NCBI GenBank assembly: GCA_001421185.1
Contig: LJKK01000066.1
Coordinates: 1 to 36,839, forward strand
DNA: 36,839 nt
From: Methanomassiliicoccales archaeon RumEn M1
Lineage (GTDB): Archaea; Thermoplasmatota; Thermoplasmata; Methanomassiliicoccales; Methanomassiliicoccaceae
Direction: 5' to 3'
Made by a program: the position numbers and the translations under genes. The notes beneath the pieces were generated by a model. The model was not told where the DNA came from, ran no database searches, and saw only the letters and a program-made list of their open reading frames with translations. Positions 1 through 9,581 of this stretch are shown one piece after another. The stretch's first letter is position 1, and the number at the start of each line of letters is the position of its first letter.

Positions 1-55
1 CTATGTTATTAAATGGCATAGATTAGCAAGAGTGGAGAATCCTGATCTATTACTA

Positions 56-1066
56 TTATCGATTTGCCAAGGGATGTTCCAAATATCTATTCTGAGGCTC
101 CACATCTTTAGCCACTACCTTAGCAATCTGGGGTAACTCAGTAATTGGAGAGAATCGCGCCACTATACTTCCTACTGCGATGGAAGTCATAGATATCATG
201 ACGGTAGCGATCTCCCTAAATGCGGTAACCCTCTGCCGGCTGAATAGTCGTCGAATGGATCTAGGAAAGAAGTCAAAGACAAGTCTGGTAATATATTCCT
301 GACCTGAATAATTTGAGACCCTGACGGTAGATAATTTTCGGATATAATATGAGCCCATTCCTTGAGCTATGCTCCGCTTTACGATATTTGGAAGAATAAT
401 TCGGGAAGGATAAATCTTATGATGAACTCTCATGGTGGGCTCGAAAATCACATGAAAACCCGAATCTTTTATTCGTAAAAATAGGTCTGTATCCTCCCCC
501 CCAAGCCACCTGTCTTTTTTGATTCCGAAACGTTCGTCAAACCCCCCCACTTTAATGAGCGCTCTCCGGCTGAAAGCCATGTCTGCCCCGAAGCCTCTAT
601 CAATATGGCTTCTTCCAGTAGGTGTTACATTATAGGAGCAACTAATCATCCAATGTAGCTCTTTTGGGAACCACTCCATCCTAGAATCCATCCAGAGTGG
701 GAGTATATCGCCTGTCGCTGCACCTACCATTGAATCTGAGAATATATTACGAATTGATTCAATCCATTTTGGATCGGCAATAGCATCGTCGTCGATGAAT
801 GCAATAATATCACCTGTCGCTTTCCTGATACCGATATTTCGGCTATGAGCTAACCCCTCATTGATGGTGTTGAGGTAGACATTCCATTTTAATATCGAAG
901 TGCTCGTCAATTTTTTCTGAATATGATCACGTAATTTTTGATTCTCGTCAACAATAATTATGAGTTCATATCCCATGTCAGTTTGCGTATTGAGCGACTC
1001 GATAAGCTCATCCATATCTTTCATTCGATGAGAACTATACGTGCTAACAATGACCGAAATAAGCAT
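56..1066 (-). CDS. Family 2 glycosyltransferase with C-terminal membrane segment
   Basis: Transfers a sugar from a nucleotide donor during surface glycan assembly; donor and acceptor cannot be read from sequence. The N-terminus is a typical GT-A fold (ISVIVSTY, then a DDD metal-binding motif near residues 92-94 and a GGED motif near 189-192). A hydrophobic stretch near the C-terminus could anchor it to the membrane. An in-frame TTG lies four codons upstream, but the ATG at 1066 directly precedes the conserved first strand and is preferred. It stands alone on the minus strand, facing away from the LicD gene, with 550 nt of mostly non-coding DNA between. AT-rich like the rest of the island. Family assignment is firm, specificity unknown. 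Confidence 0.9.
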   Translation of the reverse strand: MLISVIVSTYSSHRMKDMDELIESLNTQTDMGYELIIIVDENQKLRDHIQKKLTSTSILKWNVYLNTINEGLAHSRNIGIRKATGDIIAFIDDDAIADPKWIESIRNIFSDSMVGAATGDILPLWMDSRMEWFPKELHWMISCSYNVTPTGRSHIDRGFGADMAFSRRALIKVGGFDERFGIKKDRWLGGEDTDLFLRIKDSGFHVIFEPTMRVHHKIYPSRIILPNIVKRSIAQGMGSYYIRKLSTVRVSNYSGQEYITRLVFDFFPRSIRRLFSRQRVTAFREIATVMISMTSIAVGSIVARFSPITELPQIAKVVAKDVEPQNRYLEHPLANR

Positions 1067-1078
1067 GGAGCAACCCAA

Positions 1079-1620
1079 CTCTAGATTCGATGGGATTTAT
1101 TATTCAGTATTTAGATGTTGATGCAATAGTATCAAAAAAGATATCGCAAGATCCCTGAGTTCATGGGGAGTGATAGTGATATTCTATTGCTCTATCCTTG
1201 CTGCTTCCGATGTGTGGTGTCTGATCCGCATTAGTTAGGGCAACTTTCCGCTTAGTAAAACAGGGACTGATTAGCGATGAATCAACATGTAGGTTAGATG
1301 TCGGTGTAGATATTGGTCGATTCGAAGCTATAATCGCGTCCCGTAAATTATGGATTACCGAAATATCACCAATAGTGCCAAAACATCCATATGGATGCGG
1401 GACGACAGCCGTTTTATGAGCATTCTATAAATCTAATTGAGAAAGAGGCAGAATGCTTTATTCATTGCTTAGTTGTGAGTGATTATAAATGATGATATGG
1501 ATGCGGGAAGGTAAATAGCCGAGATTGGTAGATCCCTATAGGAAGTGAAGTTGTATTGGAATATTACTGGATACCAACCACTAACAGGTCGTAAATGATC
1601 CGTTGAATCAGGATATTGTT
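1079..1620. other. Long intergenic region between divergent glycan genes
   Basis: About 540 nt without an intact gene, between a minus-strand GT2 and the plus-strand LicD gene. It must hold promoters for both directions. The middle part (about 1231-1419) has an open, coding-like stretch annotated separately as a possible WecB remnant. No RNA gene or strong repeat was seen. Confidence 0.6.
1231..1419 (+). pseudogene. Possible decayed C-terminus of a UDP-GlcNAc 2-epimerase (WecB-like)
   Basis: Plus-strand frame through 1261 is open up to a TGA at 1417 and reads a segment ending in PIVPKHPYGCGTT. WecB-family enzymes end with a helix followed by an NPYGDG-type motif; the intact WecB in this window has NPFGDG at the same place. 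The preceding residues (VGVDIGRFEAII) resemble the family's (L)VGTDPxxI helix. No start, no catalytic core and no continuing frame exist, so at most this is a relic from an earlier gene set. The match is short and read by eye; chance is not excluded. Confidence 0.3.
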
Positions 1621-2493
1621 ATGACTTCGGATAAATCACCTCTCCGGAAATTGCAATTGCTCGAATTGAAAATATTAGTGGAGCTGAAGCGCATCTGCGA
1701 AGAAAATAACATACAGTATTTCTTGATGGGCGGGACTCTTCTTGGAGCTGTGCGTCATAAGGGTTTCATACCTTGGGACGATGATATCGATATCGGAATG
1801 ATTAGATCTGAATATAATAAATTTCTGAATATTTGTAAAACGGAACTCTCACAAGATTATTTTCTTCAAACATATAGTACGGATTCAACATACGGTAACA
1901 CCTTCGCCAAGATCCGTCTGAACGGGACTGAGTTTCGCGATGATGTGTACTCAGGCGTATTGGCACATAAAGGCATTTTCATCGATGTTTTTCCCTTTGA
2001 CCACACATCCAGTAATCGATGGTTAAGGAGTCTTCATAAATTCATTTTGGCTGAATATACAGCTGCTTGCCGGATAAAATATGGTTACAATTTTAATTAT
2101 TCAAATATAAATAAATTTCTCCTAGGCCAATTAACTCGCATATATGATAACCAGCAACTTATGAGATTAGTGGATTATATATTTCAAATTTATAATAATA
2201 AGGGTTCAGATTATTATATCAATGGCTCTCTACATTGCTATCCATCTGATATATTTGATGGATTTTCGGTGTTAGAATTTGAAGGCATTGAATTCCCAGT
2301 CCCAATGGGTTATAAAAAATATCTAGAATGTGCCTATGGCGATTACATGCAGCTTCCACCGGTGAGCGAGCGTATAGTACATATGTCATCTACACCAGAT
2401 TTCGGACTATATTCCGACGACGATTCATTAGGTGGAGAGATGCATCAAATGAACATTGTCAATTCAATTCGTGATGGTCTATGCAAGCAATAA
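1621..2493 (+). CDS. LicD-family phosphotransferase
   Basis: LicD proteins (fukutin-related nucleotidyltransferase fold) transfer a phospho-alcohol such as phosphocholine from a CDP-activated donor to a glycan. The signature is clear: MGGTLLGAVRHKGFIPWDDD at about residues 36-55, with the Asp triad that binds metal. Length (290 aa) is normal. A TTG lies six codons upstream, but the ATG at 1621 has an AGGA-like ribosome site about 10 nt before it. The end overlaps the next gene by 13 nt, so the two are probably translated together; that partner carries a nucleotidyltransferase domain able to make the CDP donor. The moiety transferred is unknown; choline is only the best-known case. Confidence 0.9.
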   Translation: MTSDKSPLRKLQLLELKILVELKRICEENNIQYFLMGGTLLGAVRHKGFIPWDDDIDIGMIRSEYNKFLNICKTELSQDYFLQTYSTDSTYGNTFAKIRLNGTEFRDDVYSGVLAHKGIFIDVFPFDHTSSNRWLRSLHKFILAEYTAACRIKYGYNFNYSNINKFLLGQLTRIYDNQQLMRLVDYIFQIYNNKGSDYYINGSLHCYPSDIFDGFSVLEFEGIEFPVPMGYKKYLECAYGDYMQLPPVSERIVHMSSTPDFGLYSDDDSLGGEMHQMNIVNSIRDGLCKQ

Positions 2494-4318
2494 TCTTAGC
2501 AGCTGGAATGGGCAAACGCTTAAAGGAACTCACTCAGGACGTTACAAAATGTATGATCAAAGTGAACAATATCACTTTGATCGAAAGGATGCTCGGACAG
2601 CTAGATAGGCTAAACTTGTCGCGCATCATTATTGTGGTAGGATATCAGGCAAAAAAACTCATTGACTTTGTCAACACATTGAAAATTAAGACGCCAATAA
2701 TCTATATAAATAATGATATTTATAATCAAACCAATAATATTTATTCCTTGTACCTTGCCAGGGATTATTTGCTCAAGGAGGATACACTTCTATTCGAATC
2801 AGACCTGATTTTTGAAAGTAAAATCATCGATCACCTGCTCGATGATCCTTATCCGAACCTTGCTCTTGTGGCAAAATATGAGAGTTGGATGGACGGAACT
2901 GTTGTCACTATCGATGATTCAAACGAAATACTTGATTTTATCGACAAGCGTCATTTTAAATTTTCTGATATCTCTGGGTATTATAAGACAGTCAACATTT
3001 ATAAATTTAGCAAAGATTTTTCAAGCAAATATTATGTGCCAATCCTAGAGTCATATAGTCAGGCTCTAGGCAGGAACGAATATTATGAACAAATACTTAG
3101 AATAATAATTCTACTGAACAGAGCCGATCTTCTAGCCGAGGCTGTCATTAAGGCGAAAGTAGTTCCACCGGGGGAATCGTGGTACGAGATCGATGATCTG
3201 GCCGATCTTGACATCGCCGAATCAATATTCACATCATCAATATCTGAAAAGTTGGAAAAGTTCCAGAATCGCTACGGAGGGTACTGGAGATATCCGCATA
3301 TGTTAGATTTCTGTTATCTAGTGAATCCATATTTTCCACCACAACAACTCATCGATGAGATGAAAGCGAACTTTGAACACCTGATAAGCAATTATCCTTC
3401 CGGACTTGATGTCAACTGCCTGCTCGCTGCTAAGTACGTTGGCTTGCCTAAGAACAACATCATCGTTGGGAACGGTGCATCAGAGCTGATCAAGTCCCTT
3501 ATGGAGAATCTACCTGGTAATGTAGGAATAATTGTCCCCACATTCGAAGAATATCCTAATAGAATGAATGGAGAATCAATCATTCAGTATACGCCATATA
3601 ACAAGGACTTCACATACAATGCTGACGATTTAAAAAAATATTTTGGATCCCAGAACATATCCACGCTGTTACTAATAAATCCAGATAACCCGAGTGGAAA
3701 TTATATCCCAAAACAGGAAGTGGCAGATCTTGCCGAATGGGCTGATGGGCGAGGAATTAGATTGATTGTCGACGAATCGTTCGTTGACTTTGCCGACGCT
3801 GACGATGATGCCACACTCCTTGACGACGCAATCCTGCAGAAATACCCCAAACTTGTCGTCGTAAAGAGCATCTCTAAGTCATTCGGAGTGCCGGGGCTTC
3901 GCCTCGGCATCCTCGCCTCAGGCGACAAGGGGCTGATTAGCATGATGAAGAAGGACGTCTCTATCTGGAACATTAACTCCTTCGGAGAGTTCTTCATGCA
4001 GATATGGGAGAAGTTTCAGCCCGACTATACCTATGCAATGCGCCGGTTTAAGGCCGATAGGGCCATTTTTTGGAGGAACTGACAAAGGTCCAAGGTCTAA
4101 GGGTGATTCCCACTCAGGCCAACTATGTCATGTGTGAGATTCTTGGAGGATGCTCTGCCAGGCATCTGGCCGAGCAGCTCCTTGATCGGCACAATATCTT
4201 GATCAAGGACCTGTCCTCAAAGAGCGGTGTAAACGGCGAATACGTCCGGCTTGCCGTCCGTAACATGGAAGATAATCGTAAACTCATTCGCGCACTAGGT
4301 GACACGCTCAGAAACTGA
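2481..4318 (+). CDS. Nucleotidyltransferase-aminotransferase fusion, split by a 1-nt frameshift
   Basis: Residues 1-240 are a LicC/PntC-type sugar-nucleotidyltransferase domain (LAAGMGKRL at 6-14, a conserved Lys near 24), expected to make a CDP-activated alcohol. Residues 260-612 are a fold-type I PLP enzyme of the HisC/CobD group, with NPDNPSG at 400-406 and the PLP lysine in SISKSFG (Lys466). The frame stops at 4082, but the next frame continues the C-terminus (LEELTKVQGL and onward to 4318). One extra T in the T6 run at 4066-4071 restores a 612-residue protein. Similar fusions are known where a phosphonate or phospho-alcohol is made and activated by one polypeptide, e.g. PntC-AEP transaminase. 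Here the PLP domain could be a transaminase or a CobD-like decarboxylase. Product unknown. Confidence 0.85.
4066..4071 (+). other. Frameshift site in T6 run
   Basis: In the upstream frame the codons read att ttt tgg and soon stop. Adding one T gives att ttt ttg gag gaa, which runs straight into the conserved aminotransferase C-terminus. Either a base-calling error or a real deletion in a homopolymer. Confidence 0.8.
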
Positions 4319-4336
4319 TAACGTCTGGGGTTGAAT

Positions 4337-5461
4337 ATGGATGTATGCGTAATAGGCGGGGGCAATATTGGGACGGCCCTATCTGCTGAGTTAGCTTACC
4401 TAAATCCAAAGATGTCAATCCGTCTACTGACATCCAAACCTCATTTTTTCACCAATCCAATTAGTGTAATGGATGTTGAACGTGATGCTGAATTCTATGG
4501 TACTCTAGATATCATATCGGATGATCCAAAGGAATCGGTAGAGGGCGCTGATGTCATATTTGTCACAACTCCATCTTTCTTGACGGGCGACATATTTCAC
4601 AAAATACGCAATCATGTAAAAACCGGAGCCTACGTGGGGGTCATTCCAGGTAGCGGCGGGACAGAGTTCTATTGGAAAACGTATTTTGACGAGAGCTTTA
4701 CCTTGTTTGGCCTGGAACGTGTCCCATTCATAACACGGCTTGCCGAGTATGGGAAAACGGTACATATTCGGAGCAGGAAGCCCTATGTAACACTGGCATC
4801 GTTTCCATCGGACAATCTCGATAAAGCATGTCGCATCATGAGCGAACTACTTCGAATCAAGTGCACGAAGGCGGCAAACTACCTCACTATATCCTTGACT
4901 CCATCAAACCCCGTCTTGCACACATCGCGGATTTTCGACCTGTTCTGCAATGCATCGCCCGACACCCTGTACCCGAGGAACATTGAATTCTACTCGGAAT
5001 GGACAGAGCGTGCCTCCGAAGTCCTGTTCGGTATTGACAACGAGCTACAGGATCTATGCCGAACGCTCTCTGACCTGGACATGAAGGGCGTCGTCTCCCT
5101 AAGAGAACATTACGAGTCTCCTACAATTCATGACCTCACGCGTAAAATCTGCAGCATTCCCAGTTTCAAAGGAATCTACGCTCCACTGATACAAACGCAG
5201 TCGGGCAAATATGCCATAGATGTCAACTCTCGGTACTTTACGGAGGATTTTCCCTACGGCCTCTGCATCATCAAAGGATTTTGCGAGATTTGTGAGGTCG
5301 AAACGCCCTACGTCGATCGAGTGCTGCGATGGTATCAGGACTTTACAAGATCAGAGTATTTTAGAAATGATGAGTTCAATGGAAAGGGGCTTATAAATAC
5401 GGCTATCCCTCAGAACTTTGGTATTGGGTCATATGATGATATTATAGACTTCTATAAATGA
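4337..5461 (+). CDS. Opine (octopine/nopaline) dehydrogenase-like protein
   Basis: Members of this family reduce the imine formed between an amino acid and a 2-oxo acid, giving N-carboxyalkyl amino acids, using NAD(P)H. The N-terminal Rossmann motif is GGGNIGT at about residues 7-13, followed by VIFVTTPSF and GVIPGSGGTEF, as in the family. The C-terminal half is mostly helical with a conserved SNPVLHTSR-type segment near residue 195. Length (374 aa) is normal. The ATG at 4337 has GGGG 6 nt upstream, preferred to the TTG at 4331. It follows the fusion gene by 18 nt, so the three genes from LicD onward look like one operon. A role in making a carboxyalkyl-amino-acid decoration is inference. Confidence 0.75.
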   Translation: MDVCVIGGGNIGTALSAELAYLNPKMSIRLLTSKPHFFTNPISVMDVERDAEFYGTLDIISDDPKESVEGADVIFVTTPSFLTGDIFHKIRNHVKTGAYVGVIPGSGGTEFYWKTYFDESFTLFGLERVPFITRLAEYGKTVHIRSRKPYVTLASFPSDNLDKACRIMSELLRIKCTKAANYLTISLTPSNPVLHTSRIFDLFCNASPDTLYPRNIEFYSEWTERASEVLFGIDNELQDLCRTLSDLDMKGVVSLREHYESPTIHDLTRKICSIPSFKGIYAPLIQTQSGKYAIDVNSRYFTEDFPYGLCIIKGFCEICEVETPYVDRVLRWYQDFTRSEYFRNDEFNGKGLINTAIPQNFGIGSYDDIIDFYK

Positions 5462-5504
5462 TTTAGGAAGTAATAATTGAAATCTAGATCAGCCACCTAA
5501 TGTA

Positions 5505-7085
5505 TCATAGCAACCAGGCAGGAATCAGTCGGACCGCAAATGATGGCAGACAAGAACGTATGATATCCCGCTCTTCTGGCTTCAATATGAATCGCAATAC
5601 TATTATGCCATATGCAAATGAGATAAGAAATCCTGATAACAACAGCATAAATATGGAATCAATAGGGATGAATGACGCGTAAATAGTGCCGATTAACAAC
5701 AAGGAACTTAATGCGACAGCTCCGGTAACAATTGGGCGGAAGAATGTTCTTAGAGGGATTTGAATAACATATGCGTTGTACATTAGGAAGAATGCGCCAA
5801 CCATCAGCAGGATTAGCGAACCCGCATACGCAACGCCATACATACCGTTGTTAAAGATGATGGGGAATAGCCAGGCTAAAAAGACGTTCAGAATTCCTAT
5901 CGCAATACTGAACAATGCCGGAGCGCGTACGCGCATATATGCCGCAAAGATCGGGTCAGTGCAGGAAGCTTGAACTCTAACGACCATGGGCGCAATGATG
6001 ATCCAGACTAGGGGCGCTAGTCCAACAAACTCCTCACCAACCCACAACGTAATTACCTGTGGGGCGAAAATACATAGCAATGCAATCGGGAGCGCGATAG
6101 CTAGCCCAGTGCACCGCATTGCGAGAAGCGTAAATTTCGTTAATCCTACCGTGTCCTCCTTTGCACGATACGAGTAGCTCATTGGTGTGAATGTACTTGT
6201 CACAAGCCCAGCCAATCCAAGAAGCATGGTGCTCAGAGTGATGACAAGGGAATACTGTGCCCCCGCCATCTCTCCGAACATGATATTCACTAGGATGAGC
6301 GCTACTTGATATCTTAGGAGGTACGCTAAATGGCTGCATGCAATCCATCCAGTCACCCCTCCGATTTCTCGAAGCCGAGATCGAGCAAAATATGAAAATG
6401 AGATATTAAGAAACGGGCAGACCTTGCGCGAAAATATTGTAGATAGTAGCAATGCGATAACGGCGGCGATGAGGTAAGATAGACCTACAAATGGGAGGGA
6501 TGGCCCAATTATGATGAATAACGCCACTACTGAAGCGACCTGCACCCCAACATTTACGATATTGATGTAATTTCGAAGGTCCAACCGATTGTATGCAAAG
6601 AGTGGGACCATGAAGTTGCTGCTCCAAGTTCTAACAAGAACAGAGCCAAAAACCATGGCGAAGAGCAGGAAGACCTCGATTGCCGATTCGTTCCCGATGT
6701 TGAATATGGATGGGGCGATCCATGCCACTATTATGGCAACCGGTATTAAGGCTATGATGGCGCCGAGTGTAGCCAATAAGGCCGTGTTGAACGTTTCATT
6801 CGCTTTTTGAATATCGGACCGTTGCAGATCGACGGTCAAAAACCTGGTAACTGCTGAATTGATTGCGTCTATGATGATTGTCACATAACTGGTGAGCGAT
6901 GTTGCCAAAGGGATTAGGCCATAAGCCGCAGGTCCTAGCGACTCCAAGAAGAACGGAACTAAGGCCAAACCCACGATGATATTGAGAAAAAAGAAAATGG
7001 CATTGGATAGTATATTGGCTGGAAGCCTCTGTGCGAATTTAATGTTAAGGGGCGTGGGTTCTGGCTCTGACAATGATTGTTGCAT
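5505..7085 (-). CDS. Polysaccharide/oligosaccharide flippase (Wzx/MATE-like)
   Basis: Likely flips lipid-linked glycan across the cytoplasmic membrane. It has 526 residues and about 12-14 hydrophobic segments, beginning with LPANILSNAIFFFLNIIVGL, a normal opening for the polysaccharide transporter family, and continuing with evenly spaced TM helices. No enzymatic motif. The ATG at 7085 has GGGAAG about 8 nt upstream. It converges with the opine-dehydrogenase gene. It is the only clear flippase in the window, so it may serve the whole island. Confidence 0.88.
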   Translation of the reverse strand: MQQSLSEPEPTPLNIKFAQRLPANILSNAIFFFLNIIVGLALVPFFLESLGPAAYGLIPLATSLTSYVTIIIDAINSAVTRFLTVDLQRSDIQKANETFNTALLATLGAIIALIPVAIIVAWIAPSIFNIGNESAIEVFLLFAMVFGSVLVRTWSSNFMVPLFAYNRLDLRNYINIVNVGVQVASVVALFIIIGPSLPFVGLSYLIAAVIALLLSTIFSRKVCPFLNISFSYFARSRLREIGGVTGWIACSHLAYLLRYQVALILVNIMFGEMAGAQYSLVITLSTMLLGLAGLVTSTFTPMSYSYRAKEDTVGLTKFTLLAMRCTGLAIALPIALLCIFAPQVITLWVGEEFVGLAPLVWIIIAPMVVRVQASCTDPIFAAYMRVRAPALFSIAIGILNVFLAWLFPIIFNNGMYGVAYAGSLILLMVGAFFLMYNAYVIQIPLRTFFRPIVTGAVALSSLLLIGTIYASFIPIDSIFMLLLSGFLISFAYGIIVLRFILKPEERDIIRSCLPSFAVRLIPAWLL

Positions 7086-7884
7086 TAGGGTCTTCCCTTT
7101 AAAGAATTACGACTGAAAATTCGTAGAACCAACTCGCTCCTCTCAAATAATTACATGTTTAAACTTCATATCCCGAGTGAAAAGATTGCGCGACATACGT
7201 TTCACTTCGAGAACACCTAATCGAATATCCACCACAGCTAGCAGACGTGCACTCTTCTTACGCTTCCTTGAGCGTTCTTCAAACGGATGGGCATAGCTTC
7301 ATTGTTGAACGGCCGCAAATCCAGTAGAAGCACTCTTGGTAACGATTATTCTCACTGAGATGTCGAAATAGTGAGCATCCGCTTAATAAGCCCCTGAACG
7401 TTCCTTGTTACCAACCGTCGTCCGTGATGACGACGACTAGCCCTTATGGCTCGACATCGATTACCAAGTGTACTATGATGAGGCCTAGATGCTTGTACCA
7501 GAGATCCCAGGACAATTCAACCAGTAGCGTCGTGTCTAACCCACATGTCAACAGTAAATTTATCTGATTGAAGCGATACCCTCGTCGCAGTCCGCTCGCC
7601 TTGAGCATGTTTCATTCGTCGTTCAATTGCTAGTAATTTTATGTTCGATGATTGAAGGCATCGTCGCCTGGCCTCTGGTTTTCACCAAGCAGACATGGTC
7701 ACACACGATGGTTTTTAACGAGTACCCTCCTTAATCCATTCGTTCAACAAACTATGCCAGTAAATGATGTTAAATATGCTCATTCAATGGGGAGCCACCT
7801 TGGAACATTAGCTCTTTAATGTACTCGTCAAGTCATGTGAAGTTAAAAGACTGGGGGCCCATATCATTATTGGACGATACGAAA
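7086..7884. other. Long region without an intact gene
   Basis: About 800 nt between the flippase and the sialyltransferase-like gene. No intact gene on either strand. The minus strand carries a degraded polysaccharide-deacetylase-like reading (listed separately). The last 100 nt should hold the promoter of the downstream plus-strand gene. No RNA gene was recognised. Confidence 0.6.
7259..7620 (-). pseudogene. Degraded polysaccharide deacetylase (NodB-like) remnant
   Basis: Reading the minus strand, one frame gives FNQINLLLTCGLDTTLLVEL, close to the deacetylase N-terminal pattern FxxQIxxLxxxGYxTxxxxEL. About 45 residues on comes VVITDDGW, matching the catalytic TFDDGY motif. Shifting frame downstream gives HYFDISVRIIVTKSAS, like the usual YxIxATIFVTTGF strand. 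At least two stops and one frame change interrupt it, and no start was found. The order and spacing of three family landmarks make chance unlikely. It is probably a dead gene; because nearby breaks look like base-calling errors, the degree of decay may be overstated. Confidence 0.5.
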
Positions 7885-8963
7885 ATAATGCATTTATCGC
7901 ACACACTCCATATCACATTATACTCTCATATGGCATAGCAAAAAAAACCCCTCCACAGTCCAATAATGCGCTAGTGATTGTAAGGGACTTTGAGGATGCA
8001 GACAGGTATCTAGAGGTGCTGAGGAGCGACCCTGAAAAACCATTTAATAATGTTATGATAATCCCTGGGAATGCTGATTCTCGCAAGGGGTCTCGAATAG
8101 GAAAATATATAATTCAATTCCTCAACATTTTGCGCTTACGCCGCACACTCAATAAGTGGAACTATCGTGTTGGTCGTACGTATGTATTCAACGATTCTAG
8201 GGCTGAAGGCCAGTACATGCTCCATGCCAATAGTACCCACAAAGGTCGAAATATCTATGTGGAGGACGGCTTTGGCGCGTATTCCGAGTCTCATTTTAAA
8301 AGTGTTAAGACTGTAGAGCGTTACGTGGCAAAGATTGCTTTTGGTTGGTGGTATCTGCCTGTAGACGTTGTGGGCACACACCCCCTATTTGATCACCATT
8401 TAGTATTATTGCCCGACATGGTGCGATACGAACTGAGGGATAAAGGCGTTAATAAATTAGACAGCTCAGTGTTATTGGATTCGGGCGCTTATTGTCAGAA
8501 ACTATTACATGAGTTTGGGCACAGCAGCCCTCCACCTAGAGTTATTGTCGTTTTGCCGCTATCAGATAGCATACCAGCAGGCCTTGAAACAAAGGTTACT
8601 AAGAACTATAGAAAAATTATACAGAAAATCATGAATGAGGTCGGCGAAGTCGGAATAAAATTCCACCCTAGGGAAACGAGGGAGCAGATATATAATGATA
8701 GGTGGGATGAAAGGGTACTCTGTCTTCCAAAAGCAGTACCCCTCGAGGCTTTATTAATTCCTCATAAATCATCAGTAGATATATTGGTAGGAGGGGCATC
8801 GACCGCAATGCTGACGGGGCGCATTATCTTGGGCGACGAAGCTAGAATTATTTCCACAACCAAGCTTGACTACGATGGCGACTCATCGGAAAGAGAACTA
8901 CTTTTCTTAAAAAAAATAAATGTCGAGACGCCACAAGACATTGAGTGCATGAGCTTTGAGTGA
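7885..8963 (+). CDS. Polysialyltransferase/GT52-like glycosyltransferase, start codon damaged
   Basis: Resembles the bacterial alpha-2,8-polysialyltransferase and LST family, which transfers sialic acid from CMP-sialic acid to a glycan. Landmarks, numbered for the restored protein, are HTPYH at 7-11, YVEDGFGAY near 125-133, KFHPRE near 259-264 and GGASTAML near 303-310. The first canonical start is GTG at 7974, but homology clearly begins 30 codons earlier. No ATG, GTG or TTG is present in that frame back to the stop at 7809. One extra G after 7886 would create ATG AAT GCA, giving MNAFIAHTPYH, a typical family start and a 359-residue protein. It faces the neuBA-like genes, whose product would be its donor. 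Family call fairly sure; sugar specificity inferred from context. Confidence 0.75.
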
Positions 8964-9016
8964 GTATCAATTTTCAAGTTAAGTATGGCGAGACCCAATC
9001 TTGCCGGTGGTAAGTC

Positions 9017-9577
9017 TTAATCGACCTTTCCATCGTATTGCATCCGTTCTGCAACTCGAAGATCCTCTATAGTATGGATATCAACGGAATTGTCTCGTAC
9101 TACTCCAAAATATACGGATAGGCCATCCCAATACGCAGCTTTTCTTGTTGTTACCCAAATGGCTCCATTCTCTAATCCTTCGTCATTTACAGATCTGACT
9201 TCCCAAAGATTGTGTTCGACCAGGAGGCGAATGGCCTTATCAATAGTCTCTGGGCGCACGTTAGGGGAATTTGCCTGAATCGTTACAAGCACATCAACAT
9301 CAGGGTGATTATCTAGAAAATTCTGCATCACCTTTTGCGTTGGCACATTGTCTTCGGCAAGCTCCGAGGGGCGGATGAAAATCTTTGCTCCATAGGAACT
9401 AGCAATCTCTGCGATTTCAGAAGATTCAGTTGAAACATAGACTTCATCCACGAGATTTGCACTTAAGCTAGCCTGGATTGAATAGGATATCATCGGCCTA
9501 CCCAGGAACAATGCGATGTTCTTCTTTGGCAACCTTTTCGAACCAATGCGAGCGGGAATCATGACAACCGTCCTCAT
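9017..9577 (-). CDS. neuA: CMP-sialic acid synthetase-like cytidylyltransferase
   Basis: Activates a nonulosonic acid with CTP to give CMP-sugar. The N-terminal signature PARIGSKRLPKKNI (residues 8-21) is diagnostic for the CMP-NeuNAc/CMP-legionaminate/CMP-KDO synthetase family, and the DIHTIEDLRVAE ending matches the conserved DIDTPEDLxxAE. At 186 aa it is shorter than most NeuA proteins (about 220-230), missing part of the central region. The ATG at 9577 is preceded by GGGAGTGATCTC, so its ribosome site lies inside the end of neuB, four nt away; the two are clearly coupled. The exact acid (Neu, legionaminic, pseudaminic) cannot be decided. Confidence 0.85.
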   Translation of the reverse strand: MRTVVMIPARIGSKRLPKKNIALFLGRPMISYSIQASLSANLVDEVYVSTESSEIAEIASSYGAKIFIRPSELAEDNVPTQKVMQNFLDNHPDVDVLVTIQANSPNVRPETIDKAIRLLVEHNLWEVRSVNDEGLENGAIWVTTRKAAYWDGLSVYFGVVRDNSVDIHTIEDLRVAERMQYDGKVD

Positions 9578-9581
9578 GAGA

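Noticed and set aside
1-55. Short inverted repeat (ctatg...catag) at the window start
   Set aside because: Too short and AT-rich to distinguish from chance.
4066-4082. Programmed ribosomal frameshifting at the T run
   Set aside because: Similar one-base breaks occur in many unrelated genes, so sequence error or deletion is simpler.
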